A stretch of 64,000 nucleotides of DNA from Alphaproteobacteria bacterium (GTDB lineage Bacteria; Pseudomonadota; Alphaproteobacteria; Bin65), in contig JAJEGH010000013.1 in assembly GCA_022819985.1 (NCBI GenBank), positions 124,001 through 188,000 on the forward strand, given 5' to 3'. The position numbers were made by a program, and so were the translations under genes. Every line of letters starts with the position of its first letter. Position 1 is the first letter of the stretch. Below the pieces are notes generated by a model. That model ran no database searches. It was given only the letters and a program-made list of their open reading frames with translations, and had not been told where the DNA came from. Below, in pieces: positions 54,572 through 63,531 of the stretch.

Positions 54572-55663
54572 ATGACCAAGAAGCTTGACTTGCGCCAGCT
54601 CGATCGGCGTCAGTTCCTGACTCATGCGGCCGGTATGGGCGCCGGCGCCGCCGCCATGGCCGCGCTGGGCGGCGGTTCTGCACAGGCGGCGGCAAACGAA
54701 TTGCGCATCCTGTTCGCCGGCGGCACCTGGCAGAAGTGGTTCAACGATACCTTCGGCAAACCGTTCGAGGCTTCCAGCGGCGCCAAGATCATCTGGAAAA
54801 TGGGGCTCGGGTTCGAGCCGCTGGTGATCGCCCAACGTCGCCGACCGCAGTGGGACCTGATCCACCAGAACCAGAACACGTCGAGCCAGTTGGGGGCACT
54901 CGACGCGGTGGCCGAGTGGAAGGAAGAGAACATCCCCAACCTGAAAGACGTGCATCCGGCGTTCCGCTATCCCTTCCTGGCGGGCAAGATCCACACGCCC
55001 TACGGCCTGGCCGTCAACACCAAGCGCATCAAGCGGCCGATCACGAAGTGGGCCGACCTGTGGGATCCGGAATTCGCCGGCAAGGTCGCCTTCCCGAAAT
55101 GGGTGTGGATGGGTCAGGAGGTCTTCCATGCCATCAACCAGTTGAACGGCGGCACGCCCGACAACGTCGGTCCGGGCATCGGCAAGTTGAAGGACCTGTA
55201 CAAGACCAACAAGGCGCAGACCATCAACAACGTCGAGCACACCCATCAGATGCTGCTTGAGGAGGAGGTCTGGATTTGCCCGCACTTCGGCGCGCGAACG
55301 GAAAAGGCGGCCAAGGCTGGCGCGCCGGTAGAGTTCGTCATTCCCGAAGAAGGGGGTCTCAGCTTCATCTTCAACACGTCGATCGTCAACAACCGGCCCA
55401 AGGACAGCATGGAGCTGGCGCACAAGTTTGTGAACAGCACGCTGGACCCGGAAAACCAGATCGCCTTCTCGCGGCTGACCGGCTACCCGCCGACCAACCG
55501 GCAGGCGATGTCCAACCTGCCGGCGGACATGAAGAAATTGGAGATGAGCGACGACGATGTGGCCAAGTTCGGCAAGATCCAGCGCAACTTCGACTACCTG
55601 GCCATGTTCGCCTTCCGGGATCAGATCAAGGCGCGTTGGGACAAGGAGGTGATCGGCGGCTGA
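54572..55663 (+). CDS. ABC transporter solute-binding protein (PotD-like), Tat-exported
   Basis: A 363-aa periplasmic protein with a twin-arginine signal (D-R-R-Q-F-L-T-H-A-A-G-M-G-A-G-A-A-A) ending S-A-Q-A-A-A near 38. The mature body has L-R-I-L-F-A-G-G-T-W and C-terminal Y-P-P-T-N-R-Q-A. The ATG at 54572 is 8 bp after AAGGAG; a GTG at 54563 is inside that site. It is the first gene of the importer operon. Confidence 0.9.
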   Translation: MTKKLDLRQLDRRQFLTHAAGMGAGAAAMAALGGGSAQAAANELRILFAGGTWQKWFNDTFGKPFEASSGAKIIWKMGLGFEPLVIAQRRRPQWDLIHQNQNTSSQLGALDAVAEWKEENIPNLKDVHPAFRYPFLAGKIHTPYGLAVNTKRIKRPITKWADLWDPEFAGKVAFPKWVWMGQEVFHAINQLNGGTPDNVGPGIGKLKDLYKTNKAQTINNVEHTHQMLLEEEVWICPHFGARTEKAAKAGAPVEFVIPEEGGLSFIFNTSIVNNRPKDSMELAHKFVNSTLDPENQIAFSRLTGYPPTNRQAMSNLPADMKKLEMSDDDVAKFGKIQRNFDYLAMFAFRDQIKARWDKEVIGG

Positions 55664-55691
55664 CGCCAGCGTTCCAAGCAAGTCGCAAGTC

Positions 55692-56771
55692 TTGTCCGCG
55701 GTCCTCGAACTCCGCCGGGTGCTCAAGCGCTTCGGCGAAACTCTCGGCGTCGGCCCGGTTGACTTTGAGGTTCAGGAAGGAGAATTCCTCACGCTCCTGG
55801 GCCCGTCGGGCTGCGGCAAGACTACGACCCTGCACATCGTCGCCGGCCTGCTGCATCCGGACGAGGGCACGGTGACGCTGGGCGGGCGCGACATCACCCG
55901 GCTCGACCCACAACACCGCGACATGGGCCTGGTGTTTCAGAACTACGCCCTGTTTCCGCACAAGACAGTGTTCGACAACGTCGCCTTCGGCCTGCGCATG
56001 CGCAAGGTGGCGCAATCGAAAATCCGTGATCGGGTATCGCGCATGCTCGAAGTGGTCGGCCTGCCGGGCGTCGAAGCCCGGCAGCCGCATCAGCTGAGCG
56101 GTGGCCAACGCCAGCGGGTCGCGCTGGCGCGGGCCCTGGTCATCGAGCCGTCGCTGCTGCTGCTGGACGAGCCACTGTCGAACCTGGACGCAGTGCTGCG
56201 CAAGCGCATGCGCCACGAATTGCGCGAGATCCAGCAGCGCCTGGGCATCGCCACCGTGTTCGTCACCCACGACCAGGACGAAGCTTTCGAGATGTCCGAC
56301 CGGGTGATTCTGATGAACGTCGGCCACATCGAGCAGGTTGCGACACCGGAGGAGCTTTACAACAGTCCGACCTCGAGGTTCGCCGCCGAGTTTATCGGCG
56401 AGGTCAACCTCATCGACGGCACCGTCGCAAGCCTGATCGGCGATAGCGCGGTGGTCGAAGCGGCGCTCGGCGGCCGCTATGCCGCGCGCGGCGACGGCGG
56501 CGCGCTCGGCGTCGGCGACAAGGTGCTGCTGATGGTGCGTCCGGAACGGATCGGCATCGAAACCTCGCCGTCGGCGAATGGTGAGGCGGTCGAGGCAACC
56601 GTCGCCAACCGCGTGTTTTCCGGTAACACGCTGATCTTCACCCTGCGCACAGCCAGCGGCATCGAACTGACCGCTTCGAAACCCAGCACCGCGCAATACC
56701 GGGACATCGCACCGCAATCCACGGTGTGGCTCGACCTCGGCGATTGCCGGCTGCTGCCGCGGGAGACGTGA
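55692..56771 (+). CDS. ABC transporter ATP-binding protein (PotA type)
   Basis: A 359-aa ATPase: G-P-S-G-C-G-K-T-T, L-S-G-G-Q-R-Q-R-V-A, L-L-L-D-E-P-L-S-N-L-D and V-T-H-D-Q-D-E-A, followed by a TOBE-like C-terminal domain. The only sensible start is TTG at 55692, 28 bp after the binding-protein stop. The permeases follow at once. Confidence 0.9.
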   Translation: MSAVLELRRVLKRFGETLGVGPVDFEVQEGEFLTLLGPSGCGKTTTLHIVAGLLHPDEGTVTLGGRDITRLDPQHRDMGLVFQNYALFPHKTVFDNVAFGLRMRKVAQSKIRDRVSRMLEVVGLPGVEARQPHQLSGGQRQRVALARALVIEPSLLLLDEPLSNLDAVLRKRMRHELREIQQRLGIATVFVTHDQDEAFEMSDRVILMNVGHIEQVATPEELYNSPTSRFAAEFIGEVNLIDGTVASLIGDSAVVEAALGGRYAARGDGGALGVGDKVLLMVRPERIGIETSPSANGEAVEATVANRVFSGNTLIFTLRTASGIELTASKPSTAQYRDIAPQSTVWLDLGDCRLLPRET

Positions 56772-56772
56772 G

Positions 56773-57621
56773 ATGCGGGCGGGCGGTGGAATCTTCGCGG
56801 CGACCCTGTTCACGCCCATCACGGTTCTCTACCTGTCCTTCCTGCTGGCGCCGATCGGGTTCTTCCTGGTGATGAGCGTGTTCCGCTACTCGCCGATGGA
56901 ACTATATATCCCGGCGGTCACGGCGGATAACTTCGTGCGCCTGCTGGGCGAGGAGCACTACCGCAACATTATCTTCCGCACCCTCAGGATCGCCGCCCTG
57001 ACCGCGTTCTTCAGCCTTCTGCTGGGCTACCCGCTGGCCTATTTCCTGGCCCGCACCGGCAGCATCTGGCGCGGCGTGCTGATGTTCCTGGTCATCGCGC
57101 CGCTGATGACCGGGGTGATCGTGCGCACCTACGGCTGGATCGTGCTGCTCGGCTCCGAGGGCACGGTCAACGTGACCTTGATGTGGCTGGGCCTGATCGA
57201 TCGGCCGATCAAGATTCTCGAAACCGAGGTCGCGGTGCTGGTCGCCCTGGTCCACATCCTGATGCCCTATATGGTGTTCCCGCTGTTCTCGTCGCTGGCC
57301 GGCCAGGACCCGGATGTAGAGCGCGCCGCCGCAACGCTGGGCGCCGGCCGCTGGCGGATCTTCTTCGAGGTCACCCTGCCGCTGAGCCGCGCCGGCATCC
57401 TGATGGGTTCCGCCCTGGTCTTCACGTTGACCGCCGGCGCTGTAGTGACGCCGGCGCTGCTGGGCGGCACCAAGGTACAGATGCTCGGGCAGACGATCTA
57501 CGACCTGGTGCTGTCGACACTCAACTGGCCGTTCGCCTCGGCAATCGCCTTCGTTTTGGTGTTGTGCCAGTTCAGCATCATTTTCCTCTATTTCAAGGGA
57601 GGGCGCCGCCGTGCCGGATAG
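56773..57621 (+). CDS. ABC transporter permease (PotB type)
   Basis: A 282-aa inner-membrane protein with six hydrophobic segments and EAA-like E-R-A-A-A-T-L-G-A-G-R-W near 185. It starts one base after the ATPase stop and overlaps the next permease by 11 bp. Confidence 0.9.
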   Translation: MRAGGGIFAATLFTPITVLYLSFLLAPIGFFLVMSVFRYSPMELYIPAVTADNFVRLLGEEHYRNIIFRTLRIAALTAFFSLLLGYPLAYFLARTGSIWRGVLMFLVIAPLMTGVIVRTYGWIVLLGSEGTVNVTLMWLGLIDRPIKILETEVAVLVALVHILMPYMVFPLFSSLAGQDPDVERAAATLGAGRWRIFFEVTLPLSRAGILMGSALVFTLTAGAVVTPALLGGTKVQMLGQTIYDLVLSTLNWPFASAIAFVLVLCQFSIIFLYFKGGRRRAG

Positions 57622-58447
57622 CAACAAGACCGTGCCGTCGGCGATGCATCTGAAAGCGTCCTCGGCGGCAGCGCGCTACGGCATGGGATTTCTGATCACG
57701 GCGATCTACGCGTTCCTGCTGGCGCCGGTGCTCATCATCGTGTTCACGTCGTTCAATCCGACCAACGCGAATACCTTCCCGCCCACAGGCTTCTCTCTGC
57801 GCTGGTACGGCACGTTCCTGGAGACGTCAGGCTTCACCGACGCGTTCAGGTTCAGCATGTGGCTCGGCGCCATCGCCGCCGTCGGCGCCACGGTGATCGG
57901 GTTCCTGTCCGCCTATGCCATCGTGCGCTTCCTCGGCCGGCGCCGCGAGGCCGGGCAGTCGCTGGCCCTGTTGCCGGTGATGATCCCGCACATCCTGATC
58001 AGTATCTCGCTGCTGCTGGCGCTGACGATCGTGCCGTTCCCCGAACTGGGCGGGCTGATCGTCGGACACATCATCATATGCCTGCCGTTCACCATCGCAG
58101 GCATCACCGCCAGCCTGGAGGGCGTGGACGAGCAGCTGGAACTCGCCGCCATGACCCTCGGCGCCTCGCGCTTGCGGACGCTGTGGGAGGTGGTAATTCC
58201 GCTGATTGCACCGGGGCTGCTGTCGGCACTGATCTTCGCCTTCATCGTCTCGTTCGGCGACGTCTACATAGCCCTGTTCCTGTCCGGGCCGGGGCGCACC
58301 ACGCTGCCGATCGAGATCTTCTCCTACATGCAGTGGGAGAGCACGCCGGTAGTGGCGGCGATTACCACGGTACAAATCCTGATGATCGTCGCCCTCGGCC
58401 TGGTGGTCGAGAGGCTTGTCGGTCTGCGTAAGATCATGCGGGTCTGA
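57611..58447 (+). CDS. ABC transporter permease (PotC type)
   Basis: A 278-aa protein with six hydrophobic segments and EAA motif E-L-A-A-M-T-L-G-A-S-R near 177. The GTG start lies inside the end of the previous gene. With its partner it forms the channel of a polyamine-type importer. Confidence 0.9.
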   Translation: MPDSNKTVPSAMHLKASSAAARYGMGFLITAIYAFLLAPVLIIVFTSFNPTNANTFPPTGFSLRWYGTFLETSGFTDAFRFSMWLGAIAAVGATVIGFLSAYAIVRFLGRRREAGQSLALLPVMIPHILISISLLLALTIVPFPELGGLIVGHIIICLPFTIAGITASLEGVDEQLELAAMTLGASRLRTLWEVVIPLIAPGLLSALIFAFIVSFGDVYIALFLSGPGRTTLPIEIFSYMQWESTPVVAAITTVQILMIVALGLVVERLVGLRKIMRV

Positions 58448-58475
58448 GCCGCGCGACTTGGGAGGAAAACGGGAG

Positions 58476-59456
58476 ATGGACGAGATCAGAGTGGGAACGG
58501 CAGTGTCGACCGCCCCAGGCGTCAGCACCGGGAATCTGCGGACGGGCGACATGCCCGACGGCGCGCCGATCGCCATCCCGGTGGCGATCCTGCGCGGCGA
58601 GGCCGACGGTCCGACCCTGTGGCTGCACGGCTGCGTGCACGGCGACGAGTTGTGCGGGACCTACATCATCCACGAAACCCTGCGCACGGTGAACCCGGCC
58701 GACCTGAAGGGCACGATCGTCGCCCTGCCCATGCTGAATGTCACGGCGTCGCAGAAAATCCAGCGTATGAGCCCGTTCGAGCTGTTCGGCAACGGCGACC
58801 TGAACCGGAATTTTCCCGGCGACCCGGACGGCCTGACGACCCAACAGATGGCCTATCACATCTACCAGCCGTTGCGGCAGTACGCCGATTACCTGATCGA
58901 TTTCCACACCGCGCTGACCGTCGACGTGCGTTGGGCCCTGTACGCCAACGCGGCCGGCGAAACGGGCCGGAAGGCCGCCGGCGTTGCCAGGGCCTGGGGC
59001 TACAAGAGCACGCTGCCGGCGCCCCTGGACATTCTCGGCGGATCGGCCCTGATGACAGCGGCCAAGGACGGAATCCCAAGCTTCATCGTCGAGGCCGGCG
59101 GCACGGGCGCGGCCTTCGACCGGGACACGGTTGAGGACGGCGCCGAACGGCTGCGCAACGTCATGCGCCACCTGGGCATGCTCAAGGGCGAGGTCACCGA
59201 CTACGGGCCGCAGTACGATTTCTCAAACTTCGCCTGGATCAATTCGACCCGCGGCGGCCTGTTCGAGAACTATGTCAAATGCGGCGACAGGCTCGAGGTG
59301 GGAACCAAGCTCGGCCGCTACTTCGACGCGTTCGGCGACGTGGTGGAGGAGCCGGAGAGCCCTCACGCAGGCATCGTCCTGGCCATCAACAACGGACCGG
59401 TGATGCCGACCGGCGTCGTCCTGGTCCACATCGGCCTGGATCCCCGGGACGTTTGA
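58476..59456 (+). CDS. Succinylglutamate desuccinylase/aspartoacylase-family deacylase (copy 1)
   Basis: A 326-aa zinc-dependent M14-like amidohydrolase. Ligands are H55-G-D-E58 (L-H-G-C-V-H-G-D-E) and the His of D-F-H-T-A near 145; the catalytic Glu is in I-V-E-A-G-G near 206. The family removes acyl groups from N-acyl amino acids (AstE, AspA, DoeB). The ATG at 58476 follows GGAGG. It is the first of three related genes in this operon. Confidence 0.88.
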   Translation: MDEIRVGTAVSTAPGVSTGNLRTGDMPDGAPIAIPVAILRGEADGPTLWLHGCVHGDELCGTYIIHETLRTVNPADLKGTIVALPMLNVTASQKIQRMSPFELFGNGDLNRNFPGDPDGLTTQQMAYHIYQPLRQYADYLIDFHTALTVDVRWALYANAAGETGRKAAGVARAWGYKSTLPAPLDILGGSALMTAAKDGIPSFIVEAGGTGAAFDRDTVEDGAERLRNVMRHLGMLKGEVTDYGPQYDFSNFAWINSTRGGLFENYVKCGDRLEVGTKLGRYFDAFGDVVEEPESPHAGIVLAINNGPVMPTGVVLVHIGLDPRDV

Positions 59457-59484
59457 GCCGGGCAGCGCAGTACAGGAGGCAGCC

Positions 59485-60465
59485 ATGAAAGAGATCGCCA
59501 TCGGATCGGCGACCGCCAACCCGGCAAGCATCAGCAAGGGGCACCTGCACACAGGCCACTTCCCCGACGGCCGTCCCGTGGAGATCCCCGTGGTCATCGC
59601 CCAGGGCAGCCAGGACGGGCCGACCCTGTGGCTGCACGGCTGCGTGCACGGCAACGAATACTGCGGCACCTTCATCATCCACGAGATGCTGCGCACTCTC
59701 GACGTCCAGCAGCTCGCGGGCACCGTTGTCGCCTTGCCAATCCTCAACATCAACGCTTTCCGGCGCATGCAGCGCATGAGCCCGTTCGAGGGCTACGGCG
59801 GCGGTGACCTGAACCGCTGTTTCCCCGGCGACCCACAAGGCTCCCTGACGCAACAGATCGCCCACGCAGTCTATTCGCACCTGAAGCAGCATGCCGACGC
59901 GCTGATCGACTTCCACACGGCGATGACGACGGACGTCCGCTGGGCGCTGTACACCGATGCCGAAGGGGAGGTCGGCAAGCGGGCTGAAGGCATCGCCCGG
60001 GCCTTCGGCTACGACAGCACCCTGCCGGCGCCCATGGATATTCTCGCCGGCTCGGCGATCATGACCGCGGCGCGGGACGGCATTCCCGGCTACATCGTCG
60101 AAGCCGGCGGCAAGGGCGGGGCCTTCGACCGGTCCACCGTCGTGGACGGCTGCGCGCGCCTGAACAACGTCATGCGCCATTTGGACATGCTGCCTGGCGA
60201 CGTCACCGACTACGGCCCGCTGACCTATTTTTCCAACTTCGCCTGGATCATGTCGACGCGGGGCGGGCTGTTCCAGCGCTCGGTGCGGTGCGGCGACCGC
60301 ATCGAGGAAGGTACGGTGCTCGGGCAGTACTACGACCTTTACGGCAACCCGGACGGCGAGGCCAGAAGCCCGCACGCCGGTGTGGTCCTGGCCATTCACC
60401 CCGGTCCGCTGATGGCCAACGGCGAGACGCTGATCCACATCGGCCTCGACCCGAGGAGCGTGTGA
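59485..60465 (+). CDS. Succinylglutamate desuccinylase/aspartoacylase-family deacylase (copy 2)
   Basis: A 326-aa close paralogue of the preceding gene, with the same motifs (H-G-C-V-H-G-N-E, D-F-H-T-A, I-V-E-A-G-G) and nearly identical length and spacing, so a tandem duplication. D57 of copy 1 is Asn here, next to the metal-binding Glu. It may be tuned to a different acyl or amine group. Confidence 0.88.
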   Translation: MKEIAIGSATANPASISKGHLHTGHFPDGRPVEIPVVIAQGSQDGPTLWLHGCVHGNEYCGTFIIHEMLRTLDVQQLAGTVVALPILNINAFRRMQRMSPFEGYGGGDLNRCFPGDPQGSLTQQIAHAVYSHLKQHADALIDFHTAMTTDVRWALYTDAEGEVGKRAEGIARAFGYDSTLPAPMDILAGSAIMTAARDGIPGYIVEAGGKGGAFDRSTVVDGCARLNNVMRHLDMLPGDVTDYGPLTYFSNFAWIMSTRGGLFQRSVRCGDRIEEGTVLGQYYDLYGNPDGEARSPHAGVVLAIHPGPLMANGETLIHIGLDPRSV

Positions 60466-60466
60466 C

Positions 60467-61723
60467 ATGGCGATGACAACGGCGATCGTCGGCGGCCGGA
60501 TGATCGACGGCACCGGTGCCGACCCCCTGGACGACGGTCTGGTCCTGATCGAAGACGACCGCATCGGCTATGCCGGACCGCGGTCGGGCCGGGAGGTCCC
60601 TACCGGGGCGCGGGTCATCGACGCAGCCGGCGCCACGGTGATGCCTGGACTGATGGACGTGCATGTGCACATCTCGCTCAGTGCGCCCAGCGACCTCGCC
60701 CAGGAACTGATCGCCCGGCCGGTGGGCGAGGTGGCCTTCGAGGTGGCGCAGAACCTGACCCAGACGGTAGCCGCCGGAGTGACCACGATTCGCACCGTCA
60801 GCGACCTGGCGCATCTGGATATCGCAGCGCGTAACGCAATCGCCAACGGCAAGATGGTCGGGCCGCGCCTGCATCCTTGCGGCAAGGGGCTGACCGCCAC
60901 CGGCGGTCATGGCGATTTGATGCCCTGCTGGTTGTGCCAGTCCCACGGCGACATCTGCGAGGTGGTCGACGGCGTCGAGGCGGTGCGCGCCGCCATCCGC
61001 CGCCAGGCCCGCGCGGGAGCGACCTGGATCAAGCTGTTCCAGACCGGCGGCGTGATCGACCCGCACGGCCGCATCGACGCCGAGGAGTTCGCCCCCGACG
61101 AGTTCGAAATCGCCATGCAGACGGCCCGGATGATGGCCCTGCCGGTGGCGGTCCACGCCCACAACAAGACCGCGATCCTGCGCTGCATCGCCGGCGGGGT
61201 GCGCTCGATCGAGCACGGCATGCACTTCGACACCGAGTGCGCCGAGGCGGCCCGCGGCACGGAGACCTTCTTCGTGCCGACACTGACGGTGATGGACCGC
61301 ATTATCAAGCACGGCGCCCAGGCCGGTCTGGTCGACTACATGATCGACAACGTGCGCCAGCGTACCACCCAGCACCACGAGTTCGTGCGGTACGCCTTCG
61401 ACATCGGGGTCAACCTCGCCTGCGGCACCGACGCCGGATCCCTGCTGACACCGCACGGCTCGGCCGGGCGCGAGGTGGTGCAATTCGTCAACTGTGGCCT
61501 GACGCCGTTGCAGGCGATCCAGATCGCTACCCAGAACACGGCGCGCATGCTGAAGGTGGAAGACGATGTCGGTTCCCTTCAGGCCGGCCGTCTGGCCGAC
61601 GTGATCGTAGTCGAGGGCGACGTGGCCTCTCGGGTCGAGAACCTGGAGGTGGCGGGTAACATGCGCCGCGTCCTGGTCGGCGGTCGCGAAGTCGCCGCCG
61701 AGGGCCGCGCCCTGATGCACTGA
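60467..61723 (+). CDS. Amidohydrolase family protein (imidazolonepropionase/prolidase-like)
   Basis: A 418-aa metal-dependent TIM-barrel hydrolase. The motifs are D-V-H-V-H-I-S near 63-69 (H-x-H), W-I-K-L-F-Q-T-G-G-V near 185 (candidate carboxylated Lys), V-H-A-H-N-K near 228, S-I-E-H-G-M-H near 250 and C-G-T-D-A-G-S near 325. It starts one base after copy 2 of the deacylase. Such enzymes open cyclic amides or cut Xaa-Pro/Arg-type amides. Confidence 0.88.
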   Translation: MAMTTAIVGGRMIDGTGADPLDDGLVLIEDDRIGYAGPRSGREVPTGARVIDAAGATVMPGLMDVHVHISLSAPSDLAQELIARPVGEVAFEVAQNLTQTVAAGVTTIRTVSDLAHLDIAARNAIANGKMVGPRLHPCGKGLTATGGHGDLMPCWLCQSHGDICEVVDGVEAVRAAIRRQARAGATWIKLFQTGGVIDPHGRIDAEEFAPDEFEIAMQTARMMALPVAVHAHNKTAILRCIAGGVRSIEHGMHFDTECAEAARGTETFFVPTLTVMDRIIKHGAQAGLVDYMIDNVRQRTTQHHEFVRYAFDIGVNLACGTDAGSLLTPHGSAGREVVQFVNCGLTPLQAIQIATQNTARMLKVEDDVGSLQAGRLADVIVVEGDVASRVENLEVAGNMRRVLVGGREVAAEGRALMH

Positions 61724-61755
61724 AGGTACGGAAACGAACCAGAGGGAAAGCTGAG

Positions 61756-62733
61756 ATGGCGGCAAGAAAATCGGTGAGAGTCGGTACGGCACGGTCCAAA
61801 CCCGGTGTGTGGACCACGGGCACGTTGAGGCTTGGCGACTATCCCGACGGACCGATCACCACTCCGGTCAACATCATGTCGGGCAGCGAGCCGGGACCGG
61901 TACTGTGGGTGCAATGCGCCATCCACGGCGGCGAAATCGTCGGCGCCATCGCCCTGCTGCACCTGTTCAAGAAAATCCGGACCGCGCGCATGAAGGGCCA
62001 CATCGTCGGCATCATGGCAACGAATGCGACGGCGTTTCGCGCTCAGCAGCGGCTTACCCCCTACGACGGCGAGAACCTGAACCGCCTGTTCCCGGGCATG
62101 CCGACGGGCCCGCACTCGCGGCAGACCGCGGACGTGCTGTTCCGCACCGCGACCGGCGTCGCCGACGCCATGATGGACATTCACTCGGGCGGAATAGAGG
62201 CGGTGGTGCCGTTCTACGGCCTCTATTTCGACGACGGCAGCGCGGCGTCCCAGGAGGCCAGGCGACTGGCCGAATCGGTGGGCTCGGATGTGGTCTGGGC
62301 CTCGCGGGATGCCTGGCTCGACGGTGCCATGTTCGTCAACTTCACCCGCGCCGGTAAACCGGGGGTCATCGTCGAATGCGGCGGCGGCGGATGGCTGACG
62401 GAGGAGCATGTGGCCAACGTCGCGGGCGCCATCGAAGGCGTGGCAAAGGCCATGGGCATCCTCCCCGGCAAGCCGCCGCGTCGCAAGTCCTATACCGTCG
62501 TGCGCGACTGCGATTTGGTGTTCAACACCAAAGGGGGGTACTTCCTGCCCGCCTTCGACGTCGGCGCGATCGTCAAGAAGAACGCCGTCATCGGCCGCGT
62601 CATGGACGCACACGGTGAGATTGTCGAGGAAATCCGGTCACCCGTCGGCCCCGCTTATCTGGCAGCCCTGGGCAAGCCTTACGCGCCGATTCACTCAGGT
62701 GCCATGGTCGCTGAGTGCATCGGCGTGGAGTAG
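61756..62733 (+). CDS. Succinylglutamate desuccinylase/aspartoacylase-family deacylase (copy 3, divergent)
   Basis: A 325-aa member of the same family with H-G-G-E (C-A-I-H-G-G-E-I-V-G), M-D-I-H-S-G-G and V-E-C-G-G-G-G. It is clearly more distant from copies 1 and 2 than these are from each other, resembling the separate N-alpha-acyl-diamine deacylase-like group. It is the last gene of the island, and ends 69 bp before the convergent livF. Confidence 0.86.
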   Translation: MAARKSVRVGTARSKPGVWTTGTLRLGDYPDGPITTPVNIMSGSEPGPVLWVQCAIHGGEIVGAIALLHLFKKIRTARMKGHIVGIMATNATAFRAQQRLTPYDGENLNRLFPGMPTGPHSRQTADVLFRTATGVADAMMDIHSGGIEAVVPFYGLYFDDGSAASQEARRLAESVGSDVVWASRDAWLDGAMFVNFTRAGKPGVIVECGGGGWLTEEHVANVAGAIEGVAKAMGILPGKPPRRKSYTVVRDCDLVFNTKGGYFLPAFDVGAIVKKNAVIGRVMDAHGEIVEEIRSPVGPAYLAALGKPYAPIHSGAMVAECIGVE

Positions 62734-62802
62734 GCGTCGGAGGACTTGCCGGGCAGGATCGATAACCGGCCTGTTTGAGATTCCAGTCTGAACCGTCTCA
62801 AC

Positions 62803-63531
62803 CTATTGCGACAGGCCGGCACCGAGATAGGCGGCGCGCAGCCGCTTGTCATTCAGCAGAGACTTACTTTCACCCTGTGCAACGATGCGACCGGTATCCA
62901 GGACGTAGCCGCGGTCCGCCATCTGCAGAACTGCTAGCGCATTCTGGTCCGCCATCAGGATAGTGATCCCCTGTTCCCGCAGCTTCTCCAGCGCTCCGAG
63001 CATCTCGCGAACCAGCATGGGTGCGAGACCCAGAGAGGGCTCGTCGCATAACAGGAGCCGGGGGCGCCCCATCAGTGCGCGAGCGATCGCCAGCATCTGG
63101 GCCTCGCCGCCGGACAGACTGCCGGCGATCTGTTTTTCGCGCTCGCGCAATCGTGGAAACAGGGCGAAGACCTCGTCCAGATCCGCCGCGAGCGCATCGG
63201 GAATCCGGATGCCGATACGCGCATAAGCGCCCAGCACCAGATTCTCGCGCACGCTCATGTCGGAGAAGAGCTGCCGGGCCTCCGGAATTGTGCCCAGGCC
63301 CATCCGGATGCGCTCTGCCGGACCAAGCCTGCCGATGCGCCTGCCGAAGAGGGAGATCGTACCGCGTTCCGGCGAATGCACGCCCGCGATGGTCTTGAGG
63401 AGCGTACTCTTTCCGGCACCGTTAGGCCCCAGGATCGCAACGAACTCGCCCTCATTGACCTCAAGATCGATGGCGTCTAGCACCGCGACCTTGCCGTAAC
63501 CGGCATGGAGCGCGCTGATTTCCAGCATCAC
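62803..63531 (-). CDS. livF: Branched-chain amino-acid-type ABC transporter ATP-binding protein
   Basis: A 242-aa LivF-like ATPase: G-P-N-G-A-G-K-S-T-L-L-K-T, L-S-G-G-E-A-Q-M-L-A-I-A-R-A-L and L-L-L-C-D-E-P-S-L-G-L-A-P, with the L-G-A-Y motif. Its start overlaps the livG stop by 4 bp. It converges with the deacylase island and belongs to an operon that continues to the right. Confidence 0.92.
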   Translation of the reverse strand: MMLEISALHAGYGKVAVLDAIDLEVNEGEFVAILGPNGAGKSTLLKTIAGVHSPERGTISLFGRRIGRLGPAERIRMGLGTIPEARQLFSDMSVRENLVLGAYARIGIRIPDALAADLDEVFALFPRLREREKQIAGSLSGGEAQMLAIARALMGRPRLLLCDEPSLGLAPMLVREMLGALEKLREQGITILMADQNALAVLQMADRGYVLDTGRIVAQGESKSLLNDKRLRAAYLGAGLSQ

